Shown: positions 46,499-57,686, counted from the first letter of the stretch. The stretch: DNA of 64,000 nt from Stutzerimonas decontaminans (GCF_000661915.1 NZ_CP007509.1:2993501-3057500); one strand, 5' to 3'. Numbers and translations are program-made. The notes: generated by a model from the letters alone, not told the origin.

Positions 46499-46604
46499 GC
46501 CTCCTTCCTTGTTCCCTGTATCCCTTCTCATCTTCCTGGATGACACCGCTTCCTGCGGCGGTCCCTGACCTTCGTCCTGAAGGCCGTGCTAATCCCTGAG
46601 CACG
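46470..46604 (-). ncRNA. rsmZ: RsmZ-type regulatory RNA
   Basis: Read on the minus strand, this about 135-base segment has repeated GGA motifs shown in hairpin loops: CGTGCT-CAGGGATT-AGCACG, CCTTC-AGGAC-GAAGG, ACCGC-CGCAGGAA-GCGGT and TCATC-CAGGAA-GATGA. A GGA-rich single-stranded run follows, then a strong terminator. This is the design of RsmZ/RsmY/RsmX, which sequester the RsmA/CsrA translational repressor. The position 340 bases downstream of rpoS is where rsmZ lies in P. aeruginosa and P. fluorescens. The 5' end is estimated from a -10-like ATTAATAT at 46611-46618. Confidence 0.9.
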
Positions 46605-46776
46605 GGTGCGATATTAATGATCGGCATGGCGACAACAAGCTGTGGCTTGCGGACGCAGCGCCGCAACGCGCGTCCTGCTCTTCGCTAAATACCGTTGCAA
46701 ATCATAAGGTTATAAAAGCTCCAAAACCGAAATCGCCTGTCTCCACAGCGATATGGTTAGCTTTACTTACAACGCT

Positions 46777-46794
46777 TGTAAGCAAATGCGTACA
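46777..46794 (-). promoter_or_regulatory. GacA upstream activating site for rsmZ
   Basis: TGTAAG-N6-CGTACA matches the GacA consensus TGTAAG-N6-CTTACA at 11 of 12 positions. It lies about 180 bases ahead of the estimated rsmZ start, the usual distance in pseudomonads. A second overlapping palindrome, CTTACAA-CGC-TTGTAAG, starts at 46766. Confidence 0.78.
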
Positions 46795-46944
46795 CGGAAA
46801 CAGGACAACGACGAAAATCGACCGCGGCGGATTAAGCCGAGGGATCGACACAAATGACCAATAGGAATGGATGTGGCGAGGTGACGACCGAGGGGGAAAA
46901 GGCAATTGCCGTCGGCCCTGATAAACAGGTCCGACGACAAAATG

Positions 46945-47943
46945 TCACTGGAACAGCGCGTCGCTCGACAAGCCGTTACGCTCCAATATCTCGCGAAGAC
47001 GTCGCAGGGCCTCAACTTGAATCTGGCGGACGCGCTCGCGGGTCAGCCCGATCTCCTGCCCTACCTCCTCCAGTGTCGAGGCTTCGTGGCCGCGCAGGCC
47101 GAAGCGCCGAATCACCACCTCGCGCTGCTTCTCGGAGAGGTCCGACAGCCATTGATCGATGCTGTTGGACAGATCATCGTCCAGCAGCAACTCACAGGGG
47201 TCGGTCGGACGATCATCGGTAAGGGTATCCAGCAGCGTCTTGTCCGTATCCGGCCCGAGCGATACGTCCACTGAGGTGACGCGCTCGTTGAGCCCCAGCA
47301 TGCGCTTGACCTCACCGACCGGCTTCTCCAGCAAATTGGCGATTTCCTCAGGGCTGGGCTCATGGTCAAGCTTCTGCGTCAATTCGCGCGCCGCCCGCAG
47401 GTAGACGTTCAACTCCTTGACCACATGGATCGGCAACCGGATCGTCCGGGTCTGATTCATGATGGCCCGTTCGATGGTCTGCCGGATCCACCAGGTGGCA
47501 TAGGTGGAGAAACGGAAGCCGCGCTCGGGGTCGAATTTCTCGACCGCGCGAATCAGCCCAAGATTGCCCTCCTCGACCAGATCGAGCAGCGAGAGGCCGC
47601 GGTTGACGTAACGCCGCGCGATCTTCACCACCAGGCGCAGGTTGCTTTCGATCATCCGTTTGCGCCCCGCCGGATCGCCTTTCTGCGCGAGGCGCGCGAA
47701 ATGCACTTCTTCTTCGGGGGTCAGGAGGGGGGAGAAACCGATTTCGTTGAGGTACAACTGGGTTGCATCCAGAGCCCGGTTGTAGTCGATAAACTTGTGC
47801 TGTCTGGTGCTGGATGCGGCCTTTGGCCTGCCCACGGGGGCAGTCTTGGCCAGCTTGTGTTCCTGGTCGAAGTGGATGGGCGCTTCCATGAGCAGAACCG
47901 CATCGTCGACGTCAAACTCCAGCGCTTGGTCTTTAAGTGCCAT
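46945..47943 (-). CDS. rpoS: RNA polymerase sigma factor RpoS
   Basis: The 332-residue sigma factor governs the stationary-phase and general stress response. Region 1.2 [16 protein letters not shown] begins near residue 58, region 2 holds [14 protein letters not shown] and [20 protein letters not shown] (near 155), region 3 [15 protein letters not shown], and region 4 [11 protein letters not shown] and [17 protein letters not shown]. The frame is open 22 codons further, but [11 protein letters not shown] at ATG 47943 aligns with known pseudomonad RpoS. In this genus most transcription starts inside nlpD; that was not verified here. Confidence 0.97.
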   Translation of the reverse strand: MALKDQALEFDVDDAVLLMEAPIHFDQEHKLAKTAPVGRPKAASSTRQHKFIDYNRALDATQLYLNEIGFSPLLTPEEEVHFARLAQKGDPAGRKRMIESNLRLVVKIARRYVNRGLSLLDLVEEGNLGLIRAVEKFDPERGFRFSTYATWWIRQTIERAIMNQTRTIRLPIHVVKELNVYLRAARELTQKLDHEPSPEEIANLLEKPVGEVKRMLGLNERVTSVDVSLGPDTDKTLLDTLTDDRPTDPCELLLDDDLSNSIDQWLSDLSEKQREVVIRRFGLRGHEASTLEEVGQEIGLTRERVRQIQVEALRRLREILERNGLSSDALFQ

Positions 47944-48043
47944 TTTATTCTTGTCCTGTTCCGAGTTCGACAACAGGCCCAAGCGACGCGGGTCCTTGGC
48001 TACGCTCAAGCCTAACCTAGTGCTGGAACAGGCAGGCGACAGG

Positions 48044-48898
48044 TCAACGTCTTGGCAGATATTGCAGCGGGTCTACGGGTTTACCCTGGCGACGAATTTC
48101 GAAATGCAGCTTCACCCGGTCGGTTCCCGTCGATCCCATCTCGGCAATACTTTGCCCAGCCTTGACTTGTTGGCCCTCCCGCACCAGCAGCCTGCGGTTG
48201 TGTCCGTAGGCGCTTACATAGGTATCGCTGTGCTTGATGATCACAAGTTCGCCGTAACCCCGTAATCCACTGCCGGCGTACACAACAGTCCCATCAGAAG
48301 CAGCCAAGACAGGCTGTCCCAATTCCCCGGCGATATCAATTCCTTTATTCAAACTACCGTTTGACGAGAATCGACCGATGATCGTGCCATTCGCCGGCCA
48401 TGCCCAGCCGCTTGCCGAACGGGTAACAGGCGTCACCTGAGTGCTCGCCGGAGGGGATGCCGGGGGCGGACTTGAAGGCGTGGTAATGGCCGGCTGACGT
48501 GGCACAGGCGTGGCGACCACCACTGGAGCGGAAGGCGCGGGCGCCGGAGTGGTTTGAGGTGCTGGTCTCGGCGCAGCGGAGGCGGCGCGCGATGAGCCGC
48601 CATCGAAACGAATCTTTTGCCCCGGATAGATCACGTGCGGCGGCTGGATGCCATTTACCCGAGCCAGCTCACGCCAATCCCAACCGAAGCGGAATGCGAT
48701 AGACCAGAGCGTGTCACCTCGACGCACGATGTACTGGCCACTGGTGACGCGGTCGCGCTGATTGCGGTCGACAACCTGCACGCCTCCACCCTGCGGAGAC
48801 GAGGCACAGCCAACCAGCGTTCCGGTAATCACCAGAATGCCGAGCATCGAACGGACCATGGGGTCGCGAATCCACTGCGGTACTGCTGTGAGCCTCAA
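48044..48898 (-). CDS. nlpD: Lipoprotein NlpD, LysM-LytM amidase activator
   Basis: The 284-residue lipoprotein has a lipobox LVGC near residue 31, a LysM domain ([18 protein letters not shown]) near 50-95, a long Pro/Ala/Thr-rich linker and a C-terminal LytM (M23) domain. The LytM zinc residues are altered (NKGIDIAG and VKLHFEIR lack the usual HxxxD and HLH histidine), as in NlpD/EnvC proteins that activate amidases instead of cutting peptidoglycan. TTG 48898 has GGGAGCGGG upstream and is used; ATG 48859 is the alternative. It lies just upstream of rpoS. Confidence 0.92.
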   Translation of the reverse strand: MRLTAVPQWIRDPMVRSMLGILVITGTLVGCASSPQGGGVQVVDRNQRDRVTSGQYIVRRGDTLWSIAFRFGWDWRELARVNGIQPPHVIYPGQKIRFDGGSSRAASAAPRPAPQTTPAPAPSAPVVVATPVPRQPAITTPSSPPPASPPASTQVTPVTRSASGWAWPANGTIIGRFSSNGSLNKGIDIAGELGQPVLAASDGTVVYAGSGLRGYGELVIIKHSDTYVSAYGHNRRLLVREGQQVKAGQSIAEMGSTGTDRVKLHFEIRRQGKPVDPLQYLPRR

Positions 48899-48926
48899 TG
48901 CCCGCTCCCTTTCATAGACAAGTGCG

Positions 48927-49862
48927 TCAGGCGCCTTCCGCCATCGGCTGACGCCGACCGGCAAACCACTCCAGCCCCAGTACCAGAACGATACCGCCGA
49001 CTGCCAGCAACACCGCTGCCAGCAGCTGCGGATCCTGACCGGTGAGATCGGCATAGGCACCTGGCAGCAGGTTCTGCTGCAGCACCGGAACGTTCTCGCC
49101 GCTGGAGTTGGTGCGCCAGGTCAGCGTTTCCTTCCACGGCCAAACCTTGTTCAACGAACCCAGCATCAATCCGGTGAGAAACGCCAGGGTCAGATCGCGC
49201 CACTCCTTGAGCAACCAGCTGAGGAATTTGGCAAAGCTCAGCAGACCTACCAGGCATCCGGCAGCGAAGATCGCCATCACGCCGAGATCGAAACTCTTCA
49301 CCGCCCCCAGTACCACCGGATATAGCCCCAGCAGCACCAGAATGAAGCTGCCGGAGATGCCCGGCAGGATCATCGCGCAGATGGCGATGGCGCCGGCGAA
49401 GAACAGGCTCAGGCTGCTGCTGCCCCACTGCACTGGAGCGGCTACGGTGATCCAGTAGGCAAAAGCGATACCCAGGCAGAAACTGACCAGGCGTGACAGA
49501 TTACGGCGCTGTATTTCCTTGCTCACCAGGTGCACGGACACCAGGATCAAGCCGAAGAAGAAAGACCATACAGGTATCGGGTGCTCCTCCAGCAGGAAGG
49601 TAATCAACCTGGCCAGGCTGAGGACGCTGGTCAGGATGCCGGCGAACAACACCAGCAGAAAGCTGCCATTGGCGGTCTTCCACGCCTCGGCAATGCGCCC
49701 CCGCAGCAACGGGCGGACGGCATAAGGCACCGCACTGATCGAGCGCAACAACTCATCGTAGATACCGGTGATAAACGCCACGGTACCGCCCGAGACACCG
49801 GGCACCACGTCCGCCGCGCCCATGGCCATGCCTTTGGCGTACAACAACAAAGCGTTCTTCAT
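48927..49862 (-). CDS. DUF368 (PopT-type) polyprenyl-phosphate translocase candidate
   Basis: The 311-residue protein has about eight to nine hydrophobic helices. It begins with the family signature KGMAMGAADVVPGVSGGTVAFITGIYDELL, split here as residues 10-25 and on, and has a second PGISGSF copy near residue 168, giving an internal repeat. DUF368 proteins (PopT) were reported in 2023 to translocate undecaprenyl phosphate across the inner membrane. Its location between pcm and nlpD is not shared with P. aeruginosa. GGAAGGAAGC precedes the ATG. Confidence 0.85.
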   Translation of the reverse strand: MKNALLLYAKGMAMGAADVVPGVSGGTVAFITGIYDELLRSISAVPYAVRPLLRGRIAEAWKTANGSFLLVLFAGILTSVLSLARLITFLLEEHPIPVWSFFFGLILVSVHLVSKEIQRRNLSRLVSFCLGIAFAYWITVAAPVQWGSSSLSLFFAGAIAICAMILPGISGSFILVLLGLYPVVLGAVKSFDLGVMAIFAAGCLVGLLSFAKFLSWLLKEWRDLTLAFLTGLMLGSLNKVWPWKETLTWRTNSSGENVPVLQQNLLPGAYADLTGQDPQLLAAVLLAVGGIVLVLGLEWFAGRRQPMAEGA

Positions 49863-49881
49863 GCTTCCTTCCGCTGAATGA

Positions 49882-50559
49882 TCAAATCACGGGTCCATTG
49901 AGCAGCGGCACGAAACGTACGGTATCCAGAAGATGGCGCGAAAAGCCGTTCTCCTCTCGAATGATCAGCATGAGTTGCTGGACCTCGCCGGCACCCACCG
50001 GAATCACCAGACGCCCACCGGGCGCCAACTGATCGAGCAAGGCCTGCGGCACATCGGCTGCCGCTGCGGTGACGATGATGCCGTTGTAAGGCGCCAGTGC
50101 AGGCCAGCCCTCCCAACCATCGCCCCAGCGAAAGACCACATTACGCAGCTTGAGTTCGACCAAGCGCTCCTTGGCGCGGTCCTGCAACGCCTGGATGCGC
50201 TCGACCGAGAACACCCGCTCGACCAGTTGTGCCAGCACGGCGGTCTGGTAACCGGAGCCGGTGCCGATCTCGAGCACTTTGTCGAGGGGGCCGTCGGCCA
50301 GCAGCAGTTCGCTCATGCGCGCGACCATGAACGGCTGGGAAATGGTCTGGTTATGCCCAATCGGCAGCGCGGTGTCTTCATAGGCGCGGTGCGCCAGCGC
50401 TTCGTCGACGAACAGATGACGCGGCGTGCGACGAATGACTTCCAGGACCTGGGCGCTGGACAGCCCTTCCTCATAGAGGCGCTGGATCAAACGGTCACGG
50501 GTGCGCTGCGACGTCATTCCCGAGCCATGCAGCAGGCTGTCTTGTCCGCGATGTCTCAC
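49882..50559 (-). CDS. pcm: Protein-L-isoaspartate O-methyltransferase
   Basis: The 225-residue enzyme repairs isoaspartate in aged proteins with S-adenosylmethionine. It has [23 protein letters not shown] near residues 46-68 (split), the SAM motif [16 protein letters not shown] near 95, and [26 protein letters not shown] [11 protein letters not shown] near 150. The start is GTG 50559, which overlaps the surE stop (GTGA) and has GGAGG seven bases upstream. ATG 50517 begins the P. aeruginosa-like MTSQRTR and is the alternative. Confidence 0.93.
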   Translation of the reverse strand: MRHRGQDSLLHGSGMTSQRTRDRLIQRLYEEGLSSAQVLEVIRRTPRHLFVDEALAHRAYEDTALPIGHNQTISQPFMVARMSELLLADGPLDKVLEIGTGSGYQTAVLAQLVERVFSVERIQALQDRAKERLVELKLRNVVFRWGDGWEGWPALAPYNGIIVTAAAADVPQALLDQLAPGGRLVIPVGAGEVQQLMLIIREENGFSRHLLDTVRFVPLLNGPVI

Positions 50560-51305
50560 AGCACGTCCTCCAGCCAGCTCTCAAGGCCGCCAAAGGCCTC
50601 GTGAAAGGTTCGATCCAGCTGCAGTGGCGTGATCGATACGTAGCCCTGCATCACTGCATGAAAATCGGTACCCGGCCCGCCGTCTTCGACATCGCCGGCC
50701 ACCGATATCCAGTAGCCTTCCTTGCCGCGCGGATTGGCTTGCTTGACCGGCGGTTTGGCGCGACTGCGATGACCGAGACGGGTGAGCCGGATGCCACGAA
50801 TGTGGTCGAGCGGCAGGTTCGGCACGTTGACGCTGAGCACGGTGCGCGGCGGCAACTCGAGCTGGTCGTGCTTTTCCACCAGCAGGCGCGCGATATGCGC
50901 GGCGGTCGGCAGGTTTTCCGTCGAGCGCGAAACCAGCGAAAAAGCGAATGCGGGGCGCCCGGTAAAGCGTCCTTCAATGGCTGCGGCGACCGTCCCGGAA
51001 TACAGCACGTCGTCGCCTAGATTGGCGCCCAGGTTGATGCCCGAAACCACCATCTCGGGCGTTTCCTCGAGCAATCCGTTGAGGCCCAGGTGCACGCAAT
51101 CGGTGGGCGAACCGTTCAGGCCAATGAAGCCGTTCGGCATGCTTACCGGATGAAGCGGGCGGTCCAGGGTAAGGGCGCTGCTGGCGCCACTCATGTCCTG
51201 GATCGGGGCTACCACCTTGCACTCGGCATAGTCAGCCAGCGCGTCATAAAGCGCGGCGAGCCCGGGTGCATACACCCCGTCGTCGTTGGCGATCAGAATA
51301 CGCAT
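50556..51305 (-). CDS. surE: 5'-nucleotidase SurE
   Basis: The 249-residue survival protein has the active-site motif [13 protein letters not shown] at the start, [11 protein letters not shown] near residue 65, [22 protein letters not shown] near 88-109, and a C-terminal [11 protein letters not shown]. It dephosphorylates nucleoside monophosphates and helps stationary-phase survival. The start codon shares one base with the truD stop and its stop overlaps pcm, as in an operon. Confidence 0.96.
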   Translation of the reverse strand: MRILIANDDGVYAPGLAALYDALADYAECKVVAPIQDMSGASSALTLDRPLHPVSMPNGFIGLNGSPTDCVHLGLNGLLEETPEMVVSGINLGANLGDDVLYSGTVAAAIEGRFTGRPAFAFSLVSRSTENLPTAAHIARLLVEKHDQLELPPRTVLSVNVPNLPLDHIRGIRLTRLGHRSRAKPPVKQANPRGKEGYWISVAGDVEDGGPGTDFHAVMQGYVSITPLQLDRTFHEAFGGLESWLEDVL

Positions 51306-52345
51306 CAGATGTCCGTCTGCCCTGCCAGGCTGACCAGCTCACGCACCATGGCGGTGGCGAAGCATCCGGTCGGCAGGACGAATTCCAGTTGCAGAATGTC
51401 AGGCCCGGGATAATGCCACGACAAACCGTGGATGGGGAGGCGAAGAATGCGCCGTTCGTGCTTCATTCCTGCTTGCGCCAACCAATTGGCGATCGCGCCT
51501 CCATTTGCAGCCACTGCATCCTCGAGCGCCTGGATCTCGGCGCCCGCGGGCGAGCCGCCATCGCCCCATAATGGCCCGGTGGGATGAAGGTCGAGGATCG
51601 CCAGGCGCGGGTCGCTGCACTCCGCTTCGCCGGCGGGAAAGAAACTGCGGCTGTCGGTGAACGCCAGCAGGTCACCTACCTTCGCCTGAGCCCAGTCGCC
51701 GTCGGCAACGCGCTGGGCCAGTACGCGATTGAACAGATAGCTGCGCCCGGCCGATAGCAGACGCGAGCGCAGGTTGCGCTGCACGGGCAGTTCGCCTCTG
51801 GCGGCGAACTCGCGCGCGCCGTGCAGGTTGCCTCCTTCATAGCCGAAACGCTGCAGGCCGAAGTAGTTCGGCACACCGTGGGCCTTGATCCGCTCCAGTC
51901 GTGCATCGAGTTCGGCGTGGTCGCCCTGCAGCGCAGTCAGGCGCAGCCGGAAGCCATTGGCCGAGTGCGCGCCACGCTGCAGCTTGCGTTGATGTCGGGT
52001 GCGTTTGAGGACTGTCAGGCTGTCGTTTTCGGCGGCGGCAAGATCAGGGTCGGCCTTGCCCGGTAAATGCAGGCTGAACCACTGGCGCGTGAGCGCTTGC
52101 CGATCCTTCAACCCGGCGTAGCTGATCATCTTCAGCGGCACGCCGGCGGTGCGGGCGATGCGTTTGGCGGCTTCCTCGGTATTCAGGTTGCGCTTTTCCA
52201 CCCAGAGCCAGAGGTGTTCCCCCTCCCCCGACAGCGGGATGTCCAGCACCTCGTCGACCTGGAAATCCTCCGCGACAGCCTTCAGCACCGCGCTGCCGCA
52301 GGGTTCGCCGTGGGCACGCGGCCCGAGCAGTTGGTCTTCAGTCAT
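51305..52345 (-). CDS. truD: tRNA pseudouridine(13) synthase TruD
   Basis: The 346-residue synthase has the catalytic aspartate in [17 protein letters not shown] near residue 80. [20 protein letters not shown] near 165 and a C-terminal [20 protein letters not shown] complete the family plan. It makes pseudouridine at position 13 of tRNA-Glu. Its ATG overlaps the ispF stop by four bases. Confidence 0.95.
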   Translation of the reverse strand: MTEDQLLGPRAHGEPCGSAVLKAVAEDFQVDEVLDIPLSGEGEHLWLWVEKRNLNTEEAAKRIARTAGVPLKMISYAGLKDRQALTRQWFSLHLPGKADPDLAAAENDSLTVLKRTRHQRKLQRGAHSANGFRLRLTALQGDHAELDARLERIKAHGVPNYFGLQRFGYEGGNLHGAREFAARGELPVQRNLRSRLLSAGRSYLFNRVLAQRVADGDWAQAKVGDLLAFTDSRSFFPAGEAECSDPRLAILDLHPTGPLWGDGGSPAGAEIQALEDAVAANGGAIANWLAQAGMKHERRILRLPIHGLSWHYPGPDILQLEFVLPTGCFATAMVRELVSLAGQTDI

Positions 52346-52815
52346 GCGCGGACCAGCAAGGCAACCGCGTGAACGGCGATCCCCTCCTCGCGTCCGGTGA
52401 AGCCAAGCTTTTCCGTGGTGGTAGCCTTGACGTTGACCTGGTCCAGCTCAATCTGCAGGTCATCAGCGATCAATGCACGCATGCTTTCAATGTGCGGTGC
52501 CATCTTCGGCGCCTGGGCGATGATGGTGGCGTCGACATTGCCGACCACATATCCCTTGGCCTGAACCTGAACCAGCACATGGCGCAGTAGCACACGGCTG
52601 TCGGCACCCTTGAACTGCGGGTCGGTATCCGGGAAGTGCTTGCCGATATCGCCCAGCGCCGCGGCTCCCAGCAGTGCGTCGCTCAGGGCGTGCAGCAGTA
52701 CGTCACCGTCGGAATGCGCCAGCAGCCCGAACCTGTGTGGAATCCTCACACCGCCAAGCGTGATGTGATCGCCCTCGCCGAAGCGATGCACGTCGTAACC
52801 GTGGCCGATACGCAT
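52342..52815 (-). CDS. ispF: 2-C-methyl-D-erythritol 2,4-cyclodiphosphate synthase
   Basis: The 157-residue MEP-pathway enzyme has [13 protein letters not shown] (zinc ligands Asp and His) at the start, [17 protein letters not shown] near residue 35, [15 protein letters not shown] near 60, and [15 protein letters not shown] near 132. It acts two steps after IspD, whose gene lies 7 kb away. It is the first gene of the ispF-truD-surE-pcm chain. Confidence 0.97.
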   Translation of the reverse strand: MRIGHGYDVHRFGEGDHITLGGVRIPHRFGLLAHSDGDVLLHALSDALLGAAALGDIGKHFPDTDPQFKGADSRVLLRHVLVQVQAKGYVVGNVDATIIAQAPKMAPHIESMRALIADDLQIELDQVNVKATTTEKLGFTGREEGIAVHAVALLVRA

Positions 52816-52940
52816 AGATGAAACACCTTGGAAAATCTAGAGGCAGCGATTCTACAGGAGCCAACCGCTGCTTGAGGGGCTCGCGCGACCGCGTCCGATC
52901 ATCGACACCACCGATAAGCACCATCAGCCGAATCGATCCG

Positions 52941-52960
52941 ATATCGCAAAATAGCGATAT
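52941..52960. promoter_or_regulatory. Perfect 7-bp inverted repeat, probable ArsR-family operator
   Basis: ATATCGC-AAAATA-GCGATAT is a perfect inverted repeat centred 50 bases upstream of the ArsR-type gene start. The size fits a winged-helix dimer site, so autoregulation is likely. Confidence 0.6.
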
Positions 52961-53000
52961 ATAGTTCGCCTCATTCCGATATACAGCCCAGAACCATCCC

Positions 53001-53303
53001 ATGCCGGACGATTTCGACGACATCATCAAGGCCCTAGCCCACCCGTTGCGCCGTGACATCCTGCGCTGGCTCAAGGAGCCGCAGCGGTTCTTCGCAGAAC
53101 AGCACCACTCGCTGGAGAACGGCGTCTGTGCCGGACAGATCGACCAACGCGCCGGGCTGTCGCAATCAACCGTGTCGGCCCATCTGACGACCCTGCAGAA
53201 AGCGGGTTTGATTACCAGCCAGAAGGTCGGCCAGTGGCATTTCTTCAAGCGTAACGACGAGGTCATCCAGTCCTTTGTCCAGCGCATCGGCCAGAACCTC
53301 TAA
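53001..53303 (+). CDS. ArsR-family winged-helix regulator
   Basis: The 100-residue protein has an ArsR-type fold: IIKALAHPLRRDILRWLKEP near residue 8, recognition helix LSQSTVSAHLTTLQKAGLI near 53-71, and the wing SQKVGQWHFFKRN. No metal-binding CxC motif is in the usual helix. The one cysteine, in ENGVCAGQID, could sense electrophiles or oxidants. It is followed 38 bases later by an ene reductase gene in the same direction. Confidence 0.85.
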   Translation: MPDDFDDIIKALAHPLRRDILRWLKEPQRFFAEQHHSLENGVCAGQIDQRAGLSQSTVSAHLTTLQKAGLITSQKVGQWHFFKRNDEVIQSFVQRIGQNL

Positions 53304-53341
53304 GCCCTGTTTCGCACCACCAGTAAAGGAGCGGTATTGCT

Positions 53342-54391
53342 ATGCCCACACTTTTCGACCCGATCAAGATCGGCGATCTGGAACTGAACAACCGCGTCAT
53401 CATGGCGCCGCTGACGCGCTGCCGCGCAGAGCCCGGCCGCATACCCGGCGCTCTGATTGCCGAGTACTACGCCCAGCGCGCAGATGCTGGCCTGATCATC
53501 AGCGAAGCCACCTCGGTCACGCCGATGGGCGTCGGCTACCCGGACACCCCCGGCATCTGGTCGTCCGAGCAGGTTCAGGGCTGGAAGAAAGTCACCGACG
53601 CGGTGCATGCCAAAGGCGGCAAGATCGTGCTGCAGCTGTGGCATGTTGGCCGTATCTCCGATCCGATCTATCTGGATGGCCAGCTGCCAGTCGCACCGAG
53701 CGCCATCAAACCGGCCGGCCACGTCAGCCTGGTTCGCCCGATGAAGGATTACGAAACACCTCGTGCCCTGGAAACCAATGAAATCCCGGGCATCGTCGAG
53801 GCCTACCGCAAGGGGGCGGAGAACGCCAAGGAGGCTGGTTTCGACGGCGTGGAAATCCATGGCGCGAATGGCTACCTGCTCGACCAGTTCCTGCAGGACA
53901 ATACCAACCAGCGCAGCGATACCTACGGTGGCTCGCTGGAAAACCGTGCGCGACTGATGCTCGAAGTAACCGATGCCGCCATTTCCGTGTGGGGCGCCGG
54001 TCGTGTCGGCGTGCATCTGGCGCCGCGTGCCGATTCCCATGACATGGGCGATTCCAACCGTGCGGAAACCTTCGGCTACGTCGCTCGCGAGCTGGGCAAG
54101 CGCGGCATCGCCTTTATCTGCACTCGCGAAAAAGCCGGTGAAGACAGCCTGGGACCGCAACTGAAAGAAATCTTCGGTGGCGTCTACATCGCCAACGAGC
54201 GCTTCACCAAAGAGCAGGCCAATGCCTGGCTGGCCGAAGGCAAGGCCGATGCGGTCGCGTTCGGGATTCCGTACATCGCCAATCCGGATCTGGTCGAGCG
54301 CCTGCGCCAGGACGCGCCGCTGAACGAGCCCAAGCCTGAGCTGTTCTACGCCCAGGGCCCGGTTGGCTATACCGATTATCCGTCGCTCTAG
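53342..54391 (+). CDS. Old yellow enzyme-type alkene reductase (NemA/XenB-like)
   Basis: The 349-residue FMN barrel starts TLFDPIKIGDLELNNRVIMAPLTRCRAEPG, split at residues 3-30 and on. The substrate-binding pair H-N lies in EIHGANGYLLDQFLQDNTNQRSD near residue 178. TYGGSLENRARL follows near 198, and the flavin-binding end reads VAFGIPYIANPDLVERL. It uses NAD(P)H to reduce electrophilic alkenes or nitro compounds. Its position next to an ArsR-type gene suggests stress induction, which is inference. Confidence 0.9.
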   Translation: MPTLFDPIKIGDLELNNRVIMAPLTRCRAEPGRIPGALIAEYYAQRADAGLIISEATSVTPMGVGYPDTPGIWSSEQVQGWKKVTDAVHAKGGKIVLQLWHVGRISDPIYLDGQLPVAPSAIKPAGHVSLVRPMKDYETPRALETNEIPGIVEAYRKGAENAKEAGFDGVEIHGANGYLLDQFLQDNTNQRSDTYGGSLENRARLMLEVTDAAISVWGAGRVGVHLAPRADSHDMGDSNRAETFGYVARELGKRGIAFICTREKAGEDSLGPQLKEIFGGVYIANERFTKEQANAWLAEGKADAVAFGIPYIANPDLVERLRQDAPLNEPKPELFYAQGPVGYTDYPSL

Positions 54392-54404
54392 CTCCTTGCG
54401 ACGG

Positions 54405-54438
54405 AAGGCCCGACCGGGAGACCGGTTGGGCCTTTTTT
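54405..54438 (+). terminator. Rho-independent terminator after the ene reductase
   Basis: Long imperfect arms AAGGCCCGACCGG and CCGGTTGGGCCTT with a GAGA loop are followed by a T run. Confidence 0.88.
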
Positions 54439-54533
54439 ATTTCTGGCTAACTACTGCGCTCGTCCCCATACGCACACGGAAAACGCCGTGCCTGAAGCTG
54501 CGCCGTGTTGACGGGCAGGCGAGCCGAATCCAG

Positions 54534-54568
54534 CCCGTGGATGAGGCTTCGCCGTCATCCACCCTACG
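54534..54568. repeat. Palindromic intergenic repeat at the end of fghA
   Basis: GTGGATGA and TCATCCAC at 54537-54562 enclose GGC-TTC-GCC, followed by CCTACG. This GTGGATGAxGG...CATCCACCCTACG pattern is a common short intergenic repeat in P. stutzeri-like genomes, as I recall. It may serve as the fghA transcript end, since the fghA stop codon lies inside it. Confidence 0.5.
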
Positions 54569-55409
54569 CTTTCAGCGCCTGCGCATGATGGCGCAGATGA
54601 TCGTCGATGAAGCTGGCGATGAAGTAGTAGCTGTGGTCGTAGCCCGGCTGGATGCGCAGCGTAAGCGGGTGACCGGCCGTAGCCGCGGCTGCTTGTAACG
54701 CCTGCGGCTTGAGCTGCCCCTCCATGAAATCGTCGCGATCACCCTGATCGACCAGTATCGGCAGTTTTTCATCGGCATCGGCGATCAACACGCAGGCATC
54801 CCACTCGCGCCAGCGTGAACGATCCTCGCCCAGATAGCGGCTGAACGCCTTTTCGCCCCAGGGACAATTGAGCGGATTGGTGATCGGGGCAAAGGCCGAG
54901 ACGGACCGATAACGGCCCGGATTCTTCAGCGCGCAGATCAGCGCACCGTGGCCTCCCATGGAGTGGCCGCTGATACCGCGACTATCGGAAACGGGGAAAT
55001 TGGCCTCCACCAGTGCCGGCAATTCCTCGACGACATAGTCGTACATCCGATAGTGCTGCGCCCAGGGTTGCTGAGTGGCGTTTAGGTAGAAGCCGGCACC
55101 CAGGCCAAAGTCCCATGCGCCGTCGGGATCGTCCGGCACGCCTGCTCCGCGCGGGCTGGTGTCCGGCGCCACGATGATCAGACCAAGCTCGGCCGCCAGA
55201 CGCAGCGCGCCGGCCTTCTGCATGAAGTTCTCGTCCGTGCAGGTCAGTCCGGACAGCCAATACAGCACCGGCAGCTTTTCGCCCTGCTCCGCCTGCGGTG
55301 GCAGGTACACGGCGAAGATCATGTCGCAGTTCAGGCTGCTGGAACGGTGACGGTAACGCTTGTGCCAGCCGCCGAAGCTCTTGTTGCTGGAAACGATTTC
55401 AAGGGTCAT
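54564..55409 (-). CDS. fghA: S-formylglutathione hydrolase
   Basis: The 281-residue alpha/beta hydrolase releases formate from S-formylglutathione in formaldehyde detoxification. The nucleophile serine is in [16 protein letters not shown] near residue 148, the oxyanion region in [16 protein letters not shown] near 55, and the catalytic histidine in [14 protein letters not shown] near 258. The ATG 55409 lies 89 bases after the stop of adhC, so the two form one operon. Confidence 0.94.
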   Translation of the reverse strand: MTLEIVSSNKSFGGWHKRYRHRSSSLNCDMIFAVYLPPQAEQGEKLPVLYWLSGLTCTDENFMQKAGALRLAAELGLIIVAPDTSPRGAGVPDDPDGAWDFGLGAGFYLNATQQPWAQHYRMYDYVVEELPALVEANFPVSDSRGISGHSMGGHGALICALKNPGRYRSVSAFAPITNPLNCPWGEKAFSRYLGEDRSRWREWDACVLIADADEKLPILVDQGDRDDFMEGQLKPQALQAAAATAGHPLTLRIQPGYDHSYYFIASFIDDHLRHHAQALKA

Positions 55410-55498
55410 GAACGGGCCTCGCGCGCGGTGGAAACCGCACGGGCTCCCACCAGTCGAGGTGGATACACCATTCAGCGAAGGCGCATCCACCCATGGGA

Positions 55499-56656
<1,158 letters not shown>

Positions 56657-56786
56657 TCACGACTAAACAGGGATTAACTGACGATTCTGGAAAACATTAT
56701 TGCTGCATAGGGACAATCTGCACATTCGGCGCTAGGCTTTGCCACCTCTTTCGATCAGATCTGCTCATTCGTTAACCGGAGGTGCC

Positions 56787-57686
56787 ATGAATCGCTGGGA
56801 AGGCCTCGACGAATTCGTCGCGGTCGCAGAATGCGGCAGCTTCATGCGTGCCGCGGAGCGCCTGCGCGTCTCGTCATCCCATGTCAGCCGACAGATCGCC
56901 CGCCTCGAAGAGCGCCTGCAGGCGCGTCTGCTCTATCGCACCACCCGCCGCGTCTCGCTGACCGAGGCCGGGCATACGTTCTTTGCCCGCTGTCAGCGTT
57001 TGATCGAGGAGCGTGACGAGGCATTCCTCGCCATCAGCGATCTGCACAGTGCCCCCACCGGGTTGTTGCGCATGACCGCAGCCGTCGCCTATGGCGAGCG
57101 TTTCATCGTGCCGCTGGTGAACGAGTTCATGGCAAGACACCCGCAGCTGCGGGTCGATATCGAGCTGACCAACCGCACTCTCGATCTGGTGCAAGAGGGC
57201 TATGACCTGGCCATTCGCCTGGGCAAACTCGGCGAGTCCCGCCTAGTGGCCACGCGGATCGCGCCACGGGCCATGTACCTGTGCGCCGCACCCAGCTACC
57301 TGGAGCGCTACGGCCGACCACATACGCTATCCGAACTGGCGCGGCACAATTGCCTGATCGGTACGAGTGACGTCTGGTCTTTTCAGGTCGCAGGGCGCGA
57401 GCAGCATTTCAAGCCCAGCGGCAACTGGCGCTGCAACAGCGGCGAAGCAGTGCTGGATGCCGCACTGCGCGGCTTTGGCCTCTGCCAGCTGCCGGATTAC
57501 TACGTGCAAGGCCCGCTGCAACGCGGCGAACTGGTGTCCGTGCTGGAGGCTAATCAACCACCAGATACCGCGGTCTGGGCCGTGTATCCGCAGCGACGCT
57601 ATCCGCTGCCAAAGGTGCGCCTGCTCGTGGAGACACTCAAGGACGGCCTTGCCAGGCGCCACGAGTATGCAGGCAGCCCAAGCTGA
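56787..57686 (+). CDS. gfnR: LysR-type regulator GfnR of formaldehyde detoxification
   Basis: The 299-residue protein has a LysR-type helix-turn-helix (FVAVAECGSFMRAAERLRVSSSHVSRQIARLEERL, residues 9-43, split here) and a ligand-binding domain. It diverges from adhC-fghA, as gfnR does in P. aeruginosa, where it activates the pair for growth on methylated compounds. CGGAGG precedes ATG 56787. The gene symbol rests on family and position. Confidence 0.85.
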   Translation: MNRWEGLDEFVAVAECGSFMRAAERLRVSSSHVSRQIARLEERLQARLLYRTTRRVSLTEAGHTFFARCQRLIEERDEAFLAISDLHSAPTGLLRMTAAVAYGERFIVPLVNEFMARHPQLRVDIELTNRTLDLVQEGYDLAIRLGKLGESRLVATRIAPRAMYLCAAPSYLERYGRPHTLSELARHNCLIGTSDVWSFQVAGREQHFKPSGNWRCNSGEAVLDAALRGFGLCQLPDYYVQGPLQRGELVSVLEANQPPDTAVWAVYPQRRYPLPKVRLLVETLKDGLARRHEYAGSPS

